From an uncultured Clostridium sp. (lineage in GTDB: Bacteria; Bacillota; Clostridia; TANB77; CAG-508), in NCBI GenBank assembly GCA_947570695.1, contig CANOVB010000002.1, positions 1-64,000 of the forward strand: DNA of 64,000 nt. The letters are read 5' to 3'. The notes beneath the pieces are model-generated. The model was not told the origin of the DNA, did not search any database, and was given only the letters and a program-made list of their open reading frames with translations. Position numbers and translations under genes: made by a program. Position 1 is the first letter of the stretch; each line of letters starts with the position of its first letter. Below, piece by piece: positions 25,669 through 35,263 of the stretch.

Positions 25669-26628
25669 ATGGCATATAATCCAAAAGAAGTAATGACAAA
25701 TAAACCTTCAAGATTTACATCAGGACACAGAATGTGCGCAGGATGTGGTGCACCAGCTGTAGCAAGAATGATTTTAAGAGCAGTAAAACCAGAAAATCAT
25801 GTTGTAGTTGCAGGAGCAACAGGATGTATGGAAGTTTCTACTTTTATTTATCCATATACATCATGGACAGATTCTTTTATTCATACTGCATTTGAATGTG
25901 CTGGAGCTACTTTAAGTGGTGCTGAAGCCGCATATAAGGCAATGAAACGTCAAGGAAAATTACCTGAAGGTAAAGATACAAAATTTATAGCATTTGGTGG
26001 AGACGGTGGAACTTATGATATAGGACTTCAAAGTTTATCAGGTGCAATGGAAAGAGGACATGATATGGTTTATGTCTGCTACGATAATGGTGCATACATG
26101 AACACAGGTATACAAAGATCTTCTGCAACACCAAAATTTGCAGATACAACAACATCACCAGCAGGTAGTGTTGTTCCTGGAAAAATGCAATCTCGTAAAG
26201 ATTTAGCAAAAATAATGGTAGGTCATCACCTTCCTTATGTTGCTCAAACAATAGCTTTAAATAATTTCAAAGATTTATATGAAAAATCTGAAAAAGCAAT
26301 TTATACTGAAGGTCCATGTTTCTTAAATGTACTTGCTCCTTGTCCAAGAGGTTGGGGCTATAATACAGAAGATTTAATGCAAATAAATAAATTAGCAGTT
26401 GAAACATGTTATTGGCCACTATATGAAGTAGTTGATGGAGTTTATAAAATTACTTATAAACCTGCAAATAAACTTCCAATAGAAGAATTCTTAAAACCAC
26501 AAAAAAGATTTAAACACATGTTTAAGCCTGGTAACGAATGGATGATTCAAGAATTCCAAAAAGAAGTTGATTCAAGATGGCAAGAACTTCTTGATTTAGA
26601 AGAAATTACAAATAAAGTTCAACAATAA
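25669..26628 (+). CDS. porB: Pyruvate:ferredoxin oxidoreductase, beta subunit
   Basis: 319-residue TPP-pyrophosphate-binding subunit: GHRMCAGCGAPAVARMIL with cluster cysteines, VVAGATGCMEVS, the Mg/TPP motif FGGDGGTYDIGLQSL, CYDNGAYMNTGIQRSS, and APCPRGWGYN late. It carries the proximal [4Fe-4S] cluster. SD AAGGGGGGAAA overlaps the porA end. Last gene of the operon; a strong terminator follows. Confidence 0.95.
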   Translation: MAYNPKEVMTNKPSRFTSGHRMCAGCGAPAVARMILRAVKPENHVVVAGATGCMEVSTFIYPYTSWTDSFIHTAFECAGATLSGAEAAYKAMKRQGKLPEGKDTKFIAFGGDGGTYDIGLQSLSGAMERGHDMVYVCYDNGAYMNTGIQRSSATPKFADTTTSPAGSVVPGKMQSRKDLAKIMVGHHLPYVAQTIALNNFKDLYEKSEKAIYTEGPCFLNVLAPCPRGWGYNTEDLMQINKLAVETCYWPLYEVVDGVYKITYKPANKLPIEEFLKPQKRFKHMFKPGNEWMIQEFQKEVDSRWQELLDLEEITNKVQQ

Positions 26629-26660
26629 TTTAATAGAAAATATAGAATTTCTATTACACT

Positions 26661-26705
26661 AAGATAAATATAAGTATAAAAATATGCTTATATTTATCTT
26701 TTTTT
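26661..26705 (+). terminator. Terminator of the por operon
   Basis: Perfect 14-bp stem AAGATAAATATAAG / CTTATATTTATCTT, 12-base loop, then a T run. Confidence 0.85.
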
Positions 26706-26848
26706 ATATTATAGGAAATTGCTTCGCAATTCCTATAATATAAAAGTTTCGCTAAAATTTGCATACAATTTTACTACATAAAATTAGCGCGAGAACAAAA
26801 ATAGTTAATTCTGCCTTTGCATTTTTCATAATGTCCTCTTTTATTCCT
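26704..26848 (-). repeat. Dispersed repeat, copy D (opposite orientation)
   Basis: On the minus strand: AAAAGAGGACATTATGAAAA (as copy C) through TTTTAGCGAAACTTTTATAT to the hairpin ATAGGAATTGC / GCAATTTCCTAT. It lacks the central core of copies A-C. The hairpin end faces the 3' end of porB, the only plus-strand neighbour in the set. The rest of the 690-bp gap holds a second A/T hairpin (26934-26958) and the RNA candidate at 27075. Confidence 0.6.
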
Positions 26849-27074
26849 CTTTCAAAATAGTTTATATTACAACAAATTTCGACATTTTAAAATTTCTTTC
26901 ATCACTTTTCATCTCTTTTCCAGACAGTCAAAAAATTATATGCTATAATTTTTTACATATTAGGAGTCTTTCTAATATAAATTTTTTTCAAATTATTCTA
27001 TGCAACTTCTTGCAGTTTTTTTCATTTAATTAATAATTTGATTCAAAATTTTTTTATTTCTTTTCAAAAGACAA

Positions 27075-27194
27075 ATTAATATTTTTATTTCTACTTAGGG
27101 TACAAAAGAAATATTAATGATAGTAATCTTATTTTTAATAAAACTACTATCAAAAGTTGGGAGCTATTATTTTTTATTTAAGCTCCCTTTTCTT
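27075..27194 (+). ncRNA. Candidate structured RNA with three hairpins and a terminator
   Basis: Three consecutive stems: ATTAATATTT / AAATATTAAT (27075-27084, 27109-27118), GATAGTA / TACTATC (27119-27125, 27145-27151), and GGGAGCT / AGCTCCC (27159-27165, 27181-27187) followed by TTTTCTT. The last is a good intrinsic terminator with no gene before it. No clear promoter found. It ends about 65 bases before the ksgA promoter. It fits a small RNA or a leader remnant; no known family is recognised. Confidence 0.45.
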
Positions 27195-27261
27195 ATATTA
27201 TTATAGAATATTTCTCCACTATTATAATATCCTGTTTATTCTATCTCTTTTATATTGAATT

Positions 27262-27290
27262 TTTACAAAAATTGTAGTAAAATTTATTAT
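27262..27290 (+). promoter_or_regulatory. Promoter of ksgA
   Basis: -35 TTTACA (27262-27267), 17-bp spacer, -10 TATTAT (27285-27290), about 30 bp before the start codon. Confidence 0.7.
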
Positions 27291-27319
27291 GTAAATTTCA
27301 TTTAGAAAGGATATAAATA

Positions 27320-28168
27320 ATGAATTTAATTCAAGAAACAAATTTTATTCTGCATAAATATAATATAACTGCAAATAAAAACTTTGGACAGAATTTCTTA
27401 ATTGATGAAAATGTACTTAAAAATATTGTAAAAGCTTCAGAAGTTCAAAAAGAAGATTTAATTATAGAAATTGGTCCAGGTTTAGGAACATTAACATCTT
27501 TTCTACTTGAAAAGGCTGGAAAAGTAATTTGTGTAGAAATTGATAAAAAAATGCTAAATATCTTAACTGACAGATTTTCTTTATATGAAAATTTTGAATT
27601 AATAAATGATGATATATTAAAAGTTGATTTAAATAAGGTAATTTCAAAAAACTCTAATTTCAAAAATGTAAAAGTAGTTGCAAATCTTCCCTATTATATA
27701 ACCACTCCAATAATAATGAAATTATTAGAAGATAAAATAAACTTAAAAAGCATTACTGTAATGGTACAAAAAGAAGTTGCAAAAAGGCTAACTGAAACTC
27801 CAGGTGGCAAAGAAACAGGTAGCATTACATATAGTATAAATTATTATACTGATGCCAAATTAATTTTAGAAGTTTCTAAAGAATGCTTTATTCCAAGCCC
27901 TAAAGTGGACTCTGCTATAATAAAACTAGATTTATTAAAAACTCCTAGAATAAAACTTGAAAATGAAGAATTATTTTTTAAAATTATAAAATCAGCTTTT
28001 CTTCAAAAACGAAAAACTTTAATAAATTCACTTTCCAATTCTGGAATTAAAGATAAAATTTATTTAGAAAATCTTTTAAATGAGCTAAATATTGATATAA
28101 AAATACGTGCTGAACAATTAACTCTTGAAGATTTTGCAAAAATATCAAATATACTAAATGAAGCGTAA
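27320..28168 (+). CDS. rsmA: 16S rRNA dimethyladenosine transferase KsgA/RsmA
   Basis: 282-residue class I SAM methyltransferase that dimethylates A1518/A1519 of 16S rRNA in late 30S assembly. Motifs: NFGQNFLIDENVLKNIV, SAM loop IIEIGPGLGTLTSFLL, CVEIDKKML, VVANLPYYITTPI (NLPY catalytic motif) and FIPSPKVDSAIIKL. C-terminal helical domain LRKRKTL-type (FLQKRKTLINSLS) is intact. SD AAAGGATA. The stop codon lies inside the terminator stem. Confidence 0.96.
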   Translation: MNLIQETNFILHKYNITANKNFGQNFLIDENVLKNIVKASEVQKEDLIIEIGPGLGTLTSFLLEKAGKVICVEIDKKMLNILTDRFSLYENFELINDDILKVDLNKVISKNSNFKNVKVVANLPYYITTPIIMKLLEDKINLKSITVMVQKEVAKRLTETPGGKETGSITYSINYYTDAKLILEVSKECFIPSPKVDSAIIKLDLLKTPRIKLENEELFFKIIKSAFLQKRKTLINSLSNSGIKDKIYLENLLNELNIDIKIRAEQLTLEDFAKISNILNEA

Positions 28169-28186
28169 ACAAATCGTTTACGCTTC
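28160..28186. terminator. Terminator of ksgA overlapping its stop codon
   Basis: Perfect 11-bp stem GAAGCGTAAAC / GTTTACGCTTC; the TAA stop is at 28166-28168 within the left arm. Confidence 0.75.
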
Positions 28187-28224
28187 TATTTAACTTAATA
28201 CAAAAATGTCCTATACTTTACTAT

Positions 28225-28268
28225 TAAATAAAGCTTTCAAAAGCTTTATTTAGAAAAATTTTATTTTT
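28225..28268 (+). repeat. Short degenerate copy of the dispersed repeat
   Basis: TTAAATAAAGCTTTCAAAAGCTTTATTTAG hairpin, resembling the AAAGCTTT..TTATTTA part of copies A-C, next to the 3' end of the 1587-residue gene. Confidence 0.3.
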
Positions 28269-28287
28269 CTAGTATTTAAAACTATCA

Positions 28288-31200
28288 CTATCTACTTTCA
28301 TTTTCAATATGTCTTCTATACGCCCTTTTAGTTGTTGGAATATCTACATCAGTAGAAAAGCTATATTGTCTTGGCGCTTTCTTATTTCTTTTTGTGTTTG
28401 TAGTAGTTGCTCGTAAATTTTCTGCCAAATTAGCTACACTGTCTGCTGTAACTGCTCCTATACCTAAATTAGCAGCAATATTCGCAGTTCGTACAAATGC
28501 AGGATTAGTTACTACCTCTGTTGTATTAATTACTTTTTCTATCATTTCAGTATAATTTTCATAATGACCTGCAACATCAATTACCTTTTTCACTTCTTCA
28601 CCTACTTGGACTTTTGTTGTTACATCTCCTAATAAGTCAGAAAGCTTTGTCCAATATCTGTCCCCTACAGAAACATATAAATCTTCAAAAGTGCTTGTAT
28701 CTATATTTCCACTATTTAATCCTTCAACTAATTGAGATAATGTAGTGTTTTGATTTAATATTCCTCTTGAATCTAATAATTCTGAAGAAAATGTCCCATT
28801 TGTTAGTGTTGGAGCTGTTAATCCAAACTTATCTGATAAACCGGTTCCACCTTTTCCCTGTGCTTGAAAAATTGCTGTTATTTTTTCATTTCCAGTTAGT
28901 GTATATGTTGAAGCACCTCTTTCTCCACCATAAACAGAATAAAATCCAGTAATCTCTTTTCCTCCATTAATAGACATTATATCTTCCATATTTTTACTAG
29001 AGTCAATAACATCACTATAAACTGGTACTGTCTCTTCTTTATAAGTAGGTCCTACCCATCTTTGTTTAGTTTCTGGAACTCTTGTTGTAACTTGAGTAGG
29101 TCTGGTTACTTTTCCTCTTTCTGCAAGCCAACTATGTATTTTAGGTCCAACATATCTTACTGCTAATCCTTTTGCTACACCTTTTATAGCTGTAACTCTC
29201 ATTGTATTTACTTCTTTACTTGCTATTGCATGTTGCCTATCATCTATTGCATCAGTTTGTATATCACCAGAAGTATTTTTTTGATACTCATTTATTAGAT
29301 TATTTAATTTATCTTTTTCTGAAATTTTATTTTTTAATGCATTTCTTACATCACTTATGTTTTTAGCATATGGTCTTAGTGTAATTTGTTCTTGTAATTT
29401 ATTTATTTGATCTTCAAAAGCGGTAACTCTTGCTTTTAAATTTTCAATTAATGCTCTTTCTCTTTCTTGATTTACTATATTATCTTGTATGTCAGCTGCT
29501 CCAGCTCTTAGAACCGCTCTATTACCTTCCTGTGCCTTAAACACAGCATCAAATCTAGATTTTATTCCATTTCTTAATGTATGTCCTGGATTTTTAGTAT
29601 TATTTGTTTCTTCAAAGTAATCTCTTCTAGCTACCATTCTATGATACCAATTATTTCTATATGGAGAAGCATCTTTTCCCCTTGTAATAACTCTATGTAT
29701 TGGTTGTGCCACATATTTACCTATTCCTCTATAAATTGGACTTACTGCATTTCTTGCAAATATTCCTGTATTTAAAACTATTCTTCCTATATTCCTTATA
29801 ATTCCTGGCTGGACTGGAATATATTGTACTCTTTCACCAAATTTTCCAAGTGTAGCTAAATCTCTTTGAGTATTTTTATGCTGGTCAAAAGTATGATTAC
29901 GAGTTTCAACATATTCTTTATCTTTTTCTAAGGCAGCTTTAATTTGGTCACTAGTTCCTTGATACACAGAAGTATCACCGGCTTCATATCTCGTCATTCT
30001 TTCTAAACACTCTTTGTATTTATCTAATAATAAAAATTGCTCATCATCTTTCTTTTCAGCATAATCTTCTATTGTTCTATATGTAATACCATTTCGAGTT
30101 ATCTCAATTTCATGCTCTTTATATCGGTCATTTCTTTTGGTAAACTCTTTTCTGTAATCTCTATCACCATAAAATTTAGCAAGCATATCATTCTTTCTAC
30201 GTTTATATTCTTCTGCAATTCTAGTTTGATCCAATATTCTAATTGATATATCAGGATCTTCCGGAATATCTATTGTTAAACTACTTTTCATAAAATCAAA
30301 ACTTTTTTTCTTTGCCCTATCAAATGCATCTTTTAACATAGTTCTATCAAAATCATCTGGAGTAACTGTTTCACTATTTAATGTTTTAGTTGATTGATGA
30401 CTATTTTTAAAATCTGTATTATTAGCTCCTAAAAGAGTCCATCTATTACTTTTTCCAGCATCCCAAGTTAAATCTGTATAATACCATTTCTTTCCTGTTC
30501 CATCATCTATCTCAACTTGATTCCATGCATGTGCAGTCTCAGGATTAGTAGAATCACATAAACCAGAATTAATCCTTGCTTCAATTCCAACTAGTAGTAG
30601 TGCATTTTTTAATATATCAGCATATCCAGCACAAACACATTTTCCTTCTTCTAAACCTTCTAATAAATTTCTTGAAGAATTTCTTTTCTGTGCATTATAT
30701 AAAGCCTCTGTAGCATTATCACTTTTAATAGCATCATGATCATAAGTTATAAAGTCACTTAATCTTTGATATATAGTAGCAAACTTATCAATATCTGAAT
30801 CTGATGGATCTATTCCATCAATCAACATATCTAAAGTGTCTCTTATGTATATATACTGACTAATTGAATATGGAGCCATTTGTGTATTATGGTTCTGCTG
30901 TTTTTTATCAAATAACTGTACTCCTACAATATTCATTCCAGCAGCATTCATTCTATTATATAAACTAATCAGTTCATTACTTGTTAGTTCTGTAACATCA
31001 TCTAATTTTATTCTTATATTTTGAGGTACAACTTTTCCAGTTTGTAATAGTCTTTCAATTTGATGAATAGTTAAAAGTAAAGTTCCATCACTTAAATAGC
31101 TTTGAGTAAAATCAAAATTATCTAATTGATTATCATCTTTTACCATCATTGGGTTATGAGTAATATTTAATCTTTGACGAATTATTTCAGCATCATTAAT

Positions 31201-33051
31201 ATAATAAGGTATATCAAAAGAATCCCAAAGTAACCTATCTACTGCATCTGTCTTATCTATTGATACTTTTGTCATACCTGAAATAAGAAATTTTTCCTTT
31301 ATAATGTTATAAGATTCATCTGAAATCCTAGGTGCTCTATCTATAGCATTTTCTATATTTTGATTTGCATTCAAATACATTGAAATATATGGATTGCCAC
31401 CTCTAAAATTATTTAATCTTTTTAAATCATTAACAGTTAAATCATTTGTCCATAATGCTAAAAATGCTAACCTATTATTAAATTGTTCTAATCCATCAAG
31501 ATTATTTAAAGATGAATTTCGTATAGTAATTTTAGCAAGATTTGGATTTGCAGATAATTCTTGTAATATAGCTCTATCATGTAAGTTTTGGTTTAATATT
31601 TTTAAATCATGTATAGCAAAATTTGTAAGAGCTGCAGTTAACTCTGTATCAGATAAAGCATTTACAGTTATTCCATCAAGAATTTGTGCACCTACTATTG
31701 AACTTACATTCTTTGTTCGTTCAGATTTTAATACTAACTCTTTTACGTTTGTACCAGTTAAATCTAAGTTTGATAAATCAAATCCTTCTAATGAAATTCC
31801 ATCAATATTCGGTGATAATTTTCCACCTAATTTAGGTATTTTTATTGAACTTGTTTGACTTAAATTTTTAAATGCTATTTTTTGACCAGATGCTACACCA
31901 TCAAAAGGAGTTTCATGATTATATGCAGGTCCTGGTACTCTTGAAAAATCTAAATCAAAGTCTTCTTCAAGATTACTTGATATTGTTATACTAATTGGTG
32001 TTTCTTCAAGTTTAGCACTTTTAACTTTCGGAAATCTTACACTATAAACATAATCAACAACTTCTTGCATATTTACTTTAGAAGAAGTTGTATTTTCTAA
32101 TTCTATATTATTTAATAATTCAGGATAATGTATAGAAATTTGTCTTAAATCTCTTTTTAAATTATCAAAGTTATCATCAGTTAATTTAATTTTTACATTT
32201 TCTACTGTTCTAGCCTCTAACAGTGAAACTGTATCATTATTAAAAACACCTGATAACTCTTTACTTTCAAGTTTTATTTTCTCACTTTCAACTATTTCAA
32301 GTAATTCTTGCTGATCTAAATTAATTTGCTTAACAACAGTATCTAAAGCTGTTTGTACTAATTCTGGATCTAGTGTATTTACTTCTTTAGAATCTTCCTG
32401 TGAAGACAGAGTAGTCTTATGTTCTGGTAAATAATAAAATTCTTTATTTTTGGCAAAATTATGAACAAATATAGAACCGTCTTCTTTTAAATGAGATTCT
32501 CTTGAATCCATTTCTAAATCAACTGGATAATATCTTCCATTTATCATTATTTCATTCCATGCTCTACTATGGTCTGAATTTTCTATATATCTACATGGAA
32601 TTCCAAGTCTATCCATTGCTTCTTTATAAAAACTTGCAAATCCTTTTGAATCAGGATTTAAAGTTAATAATGACATTAAAGAAGAACTATTATCATCTGG
32701 ATTTTGTGTAGGAATATATCCTAATGCAAACCTTGAATATATGTATAAAGCTTTTTCTAGATTGTTCCAATTAGGATGTTTATCTAAGCCTTTTTCATAT
32801 TCGCTAAGTACTTTCATTATTGAGCAAACTTGTGCTGGAGAGTAATATCTATCTGAAGAATATATTTCATTACCTATCTCTTCTTCTAGTTTATCACCTA
32901 TAATTCTAATCTTAATATTAGGATTTAATTCAGATAATACTTCTATTTTTTGATTTTTAGTACTATATATTTCAATAACTTCTGGTAATGTCTCATTAAA
33001 TACTTTTACATCTTCAAAAGTAATTGTCCTATTAATTCTCTCTCTTCCCAT
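28288..33051 (-). CDS. Giant protein with two transglutaminase-like modules and LRR-like region
   Basis: 1587 residues without signal peptide or clear membrane helix. Residues about 95-185 resemble a transglutaminase/protease fold but the catalytic Cys position reads KGFASFY; His (HSRAWNE) and Asp (PVDLEMD) remain, so it is probably inactive. A leucine-rich, repeat-like region covers about 410-600. A second module at about 760-865 is intact: Cys in KCVCAGYA (~803), His in ETAHAWNQV (~842), Asp in YYTDLTWD (~860). The rest is basic and helical, with a coiled coil near 1190-1250 and a T/V/E-rich end. It may crosslink or cleave protein (inference). Nine bases after an LRR gene. Confidence 0.8.
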   Translation of the reverse strand: MGRERINRTITFEDVKVFNETLPEVIEIYSTKNQKIEVLSELNPNIKIRIIGDKLEEEIGNEIYSSDRYYSPAQVCSIMKVLSEYEKGLDKHPNWNNLEKALYIYSRFALGYIPTQNPDDNSSSLMSLLTLNPDSKGFASFYKEAMDRLGIPCRYIENSDHSRAWNEIMINGRYYPVDLEMDSRESHLKEDGSIFVHNFAKNKEFYYLPEHKTTLSSQEDSKEVNTLDPELVQTALDTVVKQINLDQQELLEIVESEKIKLESKELSGVFNNDTVSLLEARTVENVKIKLTDDNFDNLKRDLRQISIHYPELLNNIELENTTSSKVNMQEVVDYVYSVRFPKVKSAKLEETPISITISSNLEEDFDLDFSRVPGPAYNHETPFDGVASGQKIAFKNLSQTSSIKIPKLGGKLSPNIDGISLEGFDLSNLDLTGTNVKELVLKSERTKNVSSIVGAQILDGITVNALSDTELTAALTNFAIHDLKILNQNLHDRAILQELSANPNLAKITIRNSSLNNLDGLEQFNNRLAFLALWTNDLTVNDLKRLNNFRGGNPYISMYLNANQNIENAIDRAPRISDESYNIIKEKFLISGMTKVSIDKTDAVDRLLWDSFDIPYYINDAEIIRQRLNITHNPMMVKDDNQLDNFDFTQSYLSDGTLLLTIHQIERLLQTGKVVPQNIRIKLDDVTELTSNELISLYNRMNAAGMNIVGVQLFDKKQQNHNTQMAPYSISQYIYIRDTLDMLIDGIDPSDSDIDKFATIYQRLSDFITYDHDAIKSDNATEALYNAQKRNSSRNLLEGLEEGKCVCAGYADILKNALLLVGIEARINSGLCDSTNPETAHAWNQVEIDDGTGKKWYYTDLTWDAGKSNRWTLLGANNTDFKNSHQSTKTLNSETVTPDDFDRTMLKDAFDRAKKKSFDFMKSSLTIDIPEDPDISIRILDQTRIAEEYKRRKNDMLAKFYGDRDYRKEFTKRNDRYKEHEIEITRNGITYRTIEDYAEKKDDEQFLLLDKYKECLERMTRYEAGDTSVYQGTSDQIKAALEKDKEYVETRNHTFDQHKNTQRDLATLGKFGERVQYIPVQPGIIRNIGRIVLNTGIFARNAVSPIYRGIGKYVAQPIHRVITRGKDASPYRNNWYHRMVARRDYFEETNNTKNPGHTLRNGIKSRFDAVFKAQEGNRAVLRAGAADIQDNIVNQERERALIENLKARVTAFEDQINKLQEQITLRPYAKNISDVRNALKNKISEKDKLNNLINEYQKNTSGDIQTDAIDDRQHAIASKEVNTMRVTAIKGVAKGLAVRYVGPKIHSWLAERGKVTRPTQVTTRVPETKQRWVGPTYKEETVPVYSDVIDSSKNMEDIMSINGGKEITGFYSVYGGERGASTYTLTGNEKITAIFQAQGKGGTGLSDKFGLTAPTLTNGTFSSELLDSRGILNQNTTLSQLVEGLNSGNIDTSTFEDLYVSVGDRYWTKLSDLLGDVTTKVQVGEEVKKVIDVAGHYENYTEMIEKVINTTEVVTNPAFVRTANIAANLGIGAVTADSVANLAENLRATTTNTKRNKKAPRQYSFSTDVDIPTTKRAYRRHIENESR

Positions 33052-33060
33052 AAATTTCCT

Positions 33061-33699
33061 CTATTCCATTCCTCTATCATATTTATACACTTCTTTTTGA
33101 TGAGTATAAACTGTAGATTTTCCTACTTCTATATCTTCCACTATATTTCCATTTTTATCATATAATGTTGTTCCATCTAAATTGACACTTTCTATATCAT
33201 ATTCCTCTAGTCCAAAAGCATTTTTTATATTTGAATCTTGAATAGAAATTCTTTTTACTTGAGAAAACTGTATTTTTTCAAAATCTATATTAGAACGTTC
33301 AACTTGTATTTGATCAACTGCTGGATAACCAAAATTTAAATCACCGCAATTTATAAAACTAACTTTTCTTAATCTTTCCAATAAGTTTTGAAAATCTATA
33401 TCTCCTTCAAATAATATATTATTAAAATGTAATCTTTCTAATCCCTTTAGTTCACCCAATAATTTTAAAAGTTCTTGAGTAATTCTATAATTAGAAATTG
33501 TTAAAGTTTGCAAATTTGGAAATAGTAAAGCATCCTCTAAAGTAATTCCTGACTCTTTTCCATTAATCAAATATGCATTTAAATTCATCTCTGTTATTTT
33601 ACTTAAATCTTCATCAGTCACTTCGGAAAAGTTTATTTTTCCAGTTTTCATAGCAATTATTCTTTCTAATTCAGTATTTCTTATTTCTTCTTTTTTCAT
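33061..33699 (-). CDS. Leucine-rich-repeat-like protein
   Basis: 212 residues. From about 50 onwards short repeats with L/I spacing recur (LFPNLQTLTISNYRI, LKGLERLHFNNILFEG, LRKVSFINCGDLNFG, VKRISIQDSNIKNAFG), the pattern of an irregular solenoid. No signal peptide. It resembles the LRR-like region of the 1587-residue protein encoded nine bases downstream, so the two may share a binding partner or derive from one gene. GAGG lies before the ATG. Function unknown. Confidence 0.7.
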   Translation of the reverse strand: MKKEEIRNTELERIIAMKTGKINFSEVTDEDLSKITEMNLNAYLINGKESGITLEDALLFPNLQTLTISNYRITQELLKLLGELKGLERLHFNNILFEGDIDFQNLLERLRKVSFINCGDLNFGYPAVDQIQVERSNIDFEKIQFSQVKRISIQDSNIKNAFGLEEYDIESVNLDGTTLYDKNGNIVEDIEVGKSTVYTHQKEVYKYDRGME

Positions 33700-33707
33700 A
33701 AATTCCT

Positions 33708-33962
33708 CTAACTATTTTTTTCTTTTATTTCTTCTAATGCTATTGCTAATTGATCTGGGCATGAAGTTCCTCTTCCTCTACAATCAATTCCTCTTAGTTT
33801 TTTTATTGCATCATCAATTTTCATACCTGCAACCAAAATTGATACTCCTTTTGTATTTCCTTCACAACCACCTGTAATTTCAACAGATTTTATTGTATCT
33901 CCTTCAACATCAATAGTCATAAGTCTTGAGCAAACGCCTCTTGGCTGATAATTATATACCAT
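33708..33962 (-). CDS. TSCPD-domain protein (TIGR03905 type)
   Basis: 84 residues: PRGVCSRLMTIDVEGDTIKS, GGCEGNTKGVSILVAGM and the closing GRGTSCPDQLAIALEE with the name-giving TSCPD motif. Three conserved cysteines could bind metal. The domain also occurs at the C-terminus of class II ribonucleotide reductases; the stand-alone form is of unknown role. It lies between dgt and the LRR gene in one operon. Confidence 0.92.
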   Translation of the reverse strand: MVYNYQPRGVCSRLMTIDVEGDTIKSVEITGGCEGNTKGVSILVAGMKIDDAIKKLRGIDCRGRGTSCPDQLAIALEEIKEKNS

Positions 33963-34033
33963 ATATTCCTCCTAATTTTTCTGTATTTATTATTTCTTTT
34001 TTCATAAATTCTATACTAATTTCAATTTTCAAA

Positions 34034-35242
34034 CTAAAAACTAACAATTTCATTATAAACTCTAACAATATATTGATCTGTCATTCCTGACATATAATCA
34101 ATAATTGCCTTGCTATAATCTTTTATATTATTTAAATCATATACAATTTTATTAAAATATCCTTCTTCTTCCCTATTAGTAGAATTAGTATAATTTGATA
34201 ACCAATGTGCGAATTCTTCTGATAAAACAGGATAATATCTTTTCATCCTTTTTATGTTTTTTATTGTTCCTGTTCCATTATATTCATTTTTTAATGTATA
34301 AAATATTTCATTCATTAACACTGTAAAATATCTAATAGTAGGTTGAATTTTATCATTTTTGTATATTTTTTCAGAATTAAATTTTTTAATTTTTTCCATA
34401 GTATCAAAAGCTTCATCTGAAAATTTTAATCCCTCTTCAACTGTACTATTTTTACACAAATCACCAGTTAAATATCCGATAATGCTTGAATTATTTACTC
34501 TTATATTCTCAATAGCTTTATCAATACTATTTATATCTCTATCTGTTATAAGCTTCATTTCTTTTGCATCTTCTAAATCTCTTCCAAGATATGATATATT
34601 ATCTGCAACCTTTACAACACAAGCTTCCCATGTATATGGATTATAAGAATTAGGAATTACAAAATCCTTTAAATCAATAAATTCATCTCTCGGTTTTTGC
34701 CCCGAAACTTTAGGATTTCCACAATGTCCTATTATTCCATCTCTAACTGCATAAGTCAAATTTAAGTTTCTTTTTATTCCTGCAATATCCCTCAATAATT
34801 CCAAATCATCAACATAATGTACACCATTTCTACCATGAGAAAATCTTTCACCATATTCTCTTTGAGCAATAGTTGATAAAATTTTTTCACCTTGATGTCC
34901 AAAAGGGCTATGACCTATATCATGAGTAACAGCAATAGCTTTTGTAAGTTCTGAATTTAAACCAAGATAATTTGCTATTGTATTACTTATTGATTCAACT
35001 AAATTTACATGCTCAATTCTTGTACATATATGATCATTTTTGGGAGCAAAAAATACTTGAGTTTTATGTTTTAATCTTCTATATGCATTACAGTTTATTA
35101 CTCTTGTATAATCTCTATCAAATTCACTACGCATTGGAGCATCACCATATATGGGATTATACAATTTTTCAATTCTTGAAATTGAATTCTCCCATTTTGC
35201 ATTTCCTTCGACCATAGCAACATCTTTAAATTTCTTTGTCAT
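34034..35242 (-). CDS. dgt: dGTP triphosphohydrolase-like HD protein
   Basis: 402 residues. HD-phosphohydrolase motifs: YRRLKHKTQVFF, TRIEHVNLVESISNTIA, and the metal site AVTHDIGHSPFGHQGE (His-Asp), followed by a distal Asp in KVADNISYLGRDLEDA. It would release triphosphate from dNTPs, setting dNTP pools. It starts 21 bases after hslO in the same direction. Confidence 0.93.
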   Translation of the reverse strand: MTKKFKDVAMVEGNAKWENSISRIEKLYNPIYGDAPMRSEFDRDYTRVINCNAYRRLKHKTQVFFAPKNDHICTRIEHVNLVESISNTIANYLGLNSELTKAIAVTHDIGHSPFGHQGEKILSTIAQREYGERFSHGRNGVHYVDDLELLRDIAGIKRNLNLTYAVRDGIIGHCGNPKVSGQKPRDEFIDLKDFVIPNSYNPYTWEACVVKVADNISYLGRDLEDAKEMKLITDRDINSIDKAIENIRVNNSSIIGYLTGDLCKNSTVEEGLKFSDEAFDTMEKIKKFNSEKIYKNDKIQPTIRYFTVLMNEIFYTLKNEYNGTGTIKNIKRMKRYYPVLSEEFAHWLSNYTNSTNREEEGYFNKIVYDLNNIKDYSKAIIDYMSGMTDQYIVRVYNEIVSF

Positions 35243-35263
35243 TAGTTCATCACCTTTTAATAC

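Noticed and set aside
26760..26848. A short peptide frame (MKNAKAELTIFVLALIL...) with an SD-like AGAGGA in repeat copy D
   Set aside because: Only copy D has it; in copies A-C the equivalent frame stops within 6-12 codons. Too little to call a gene.
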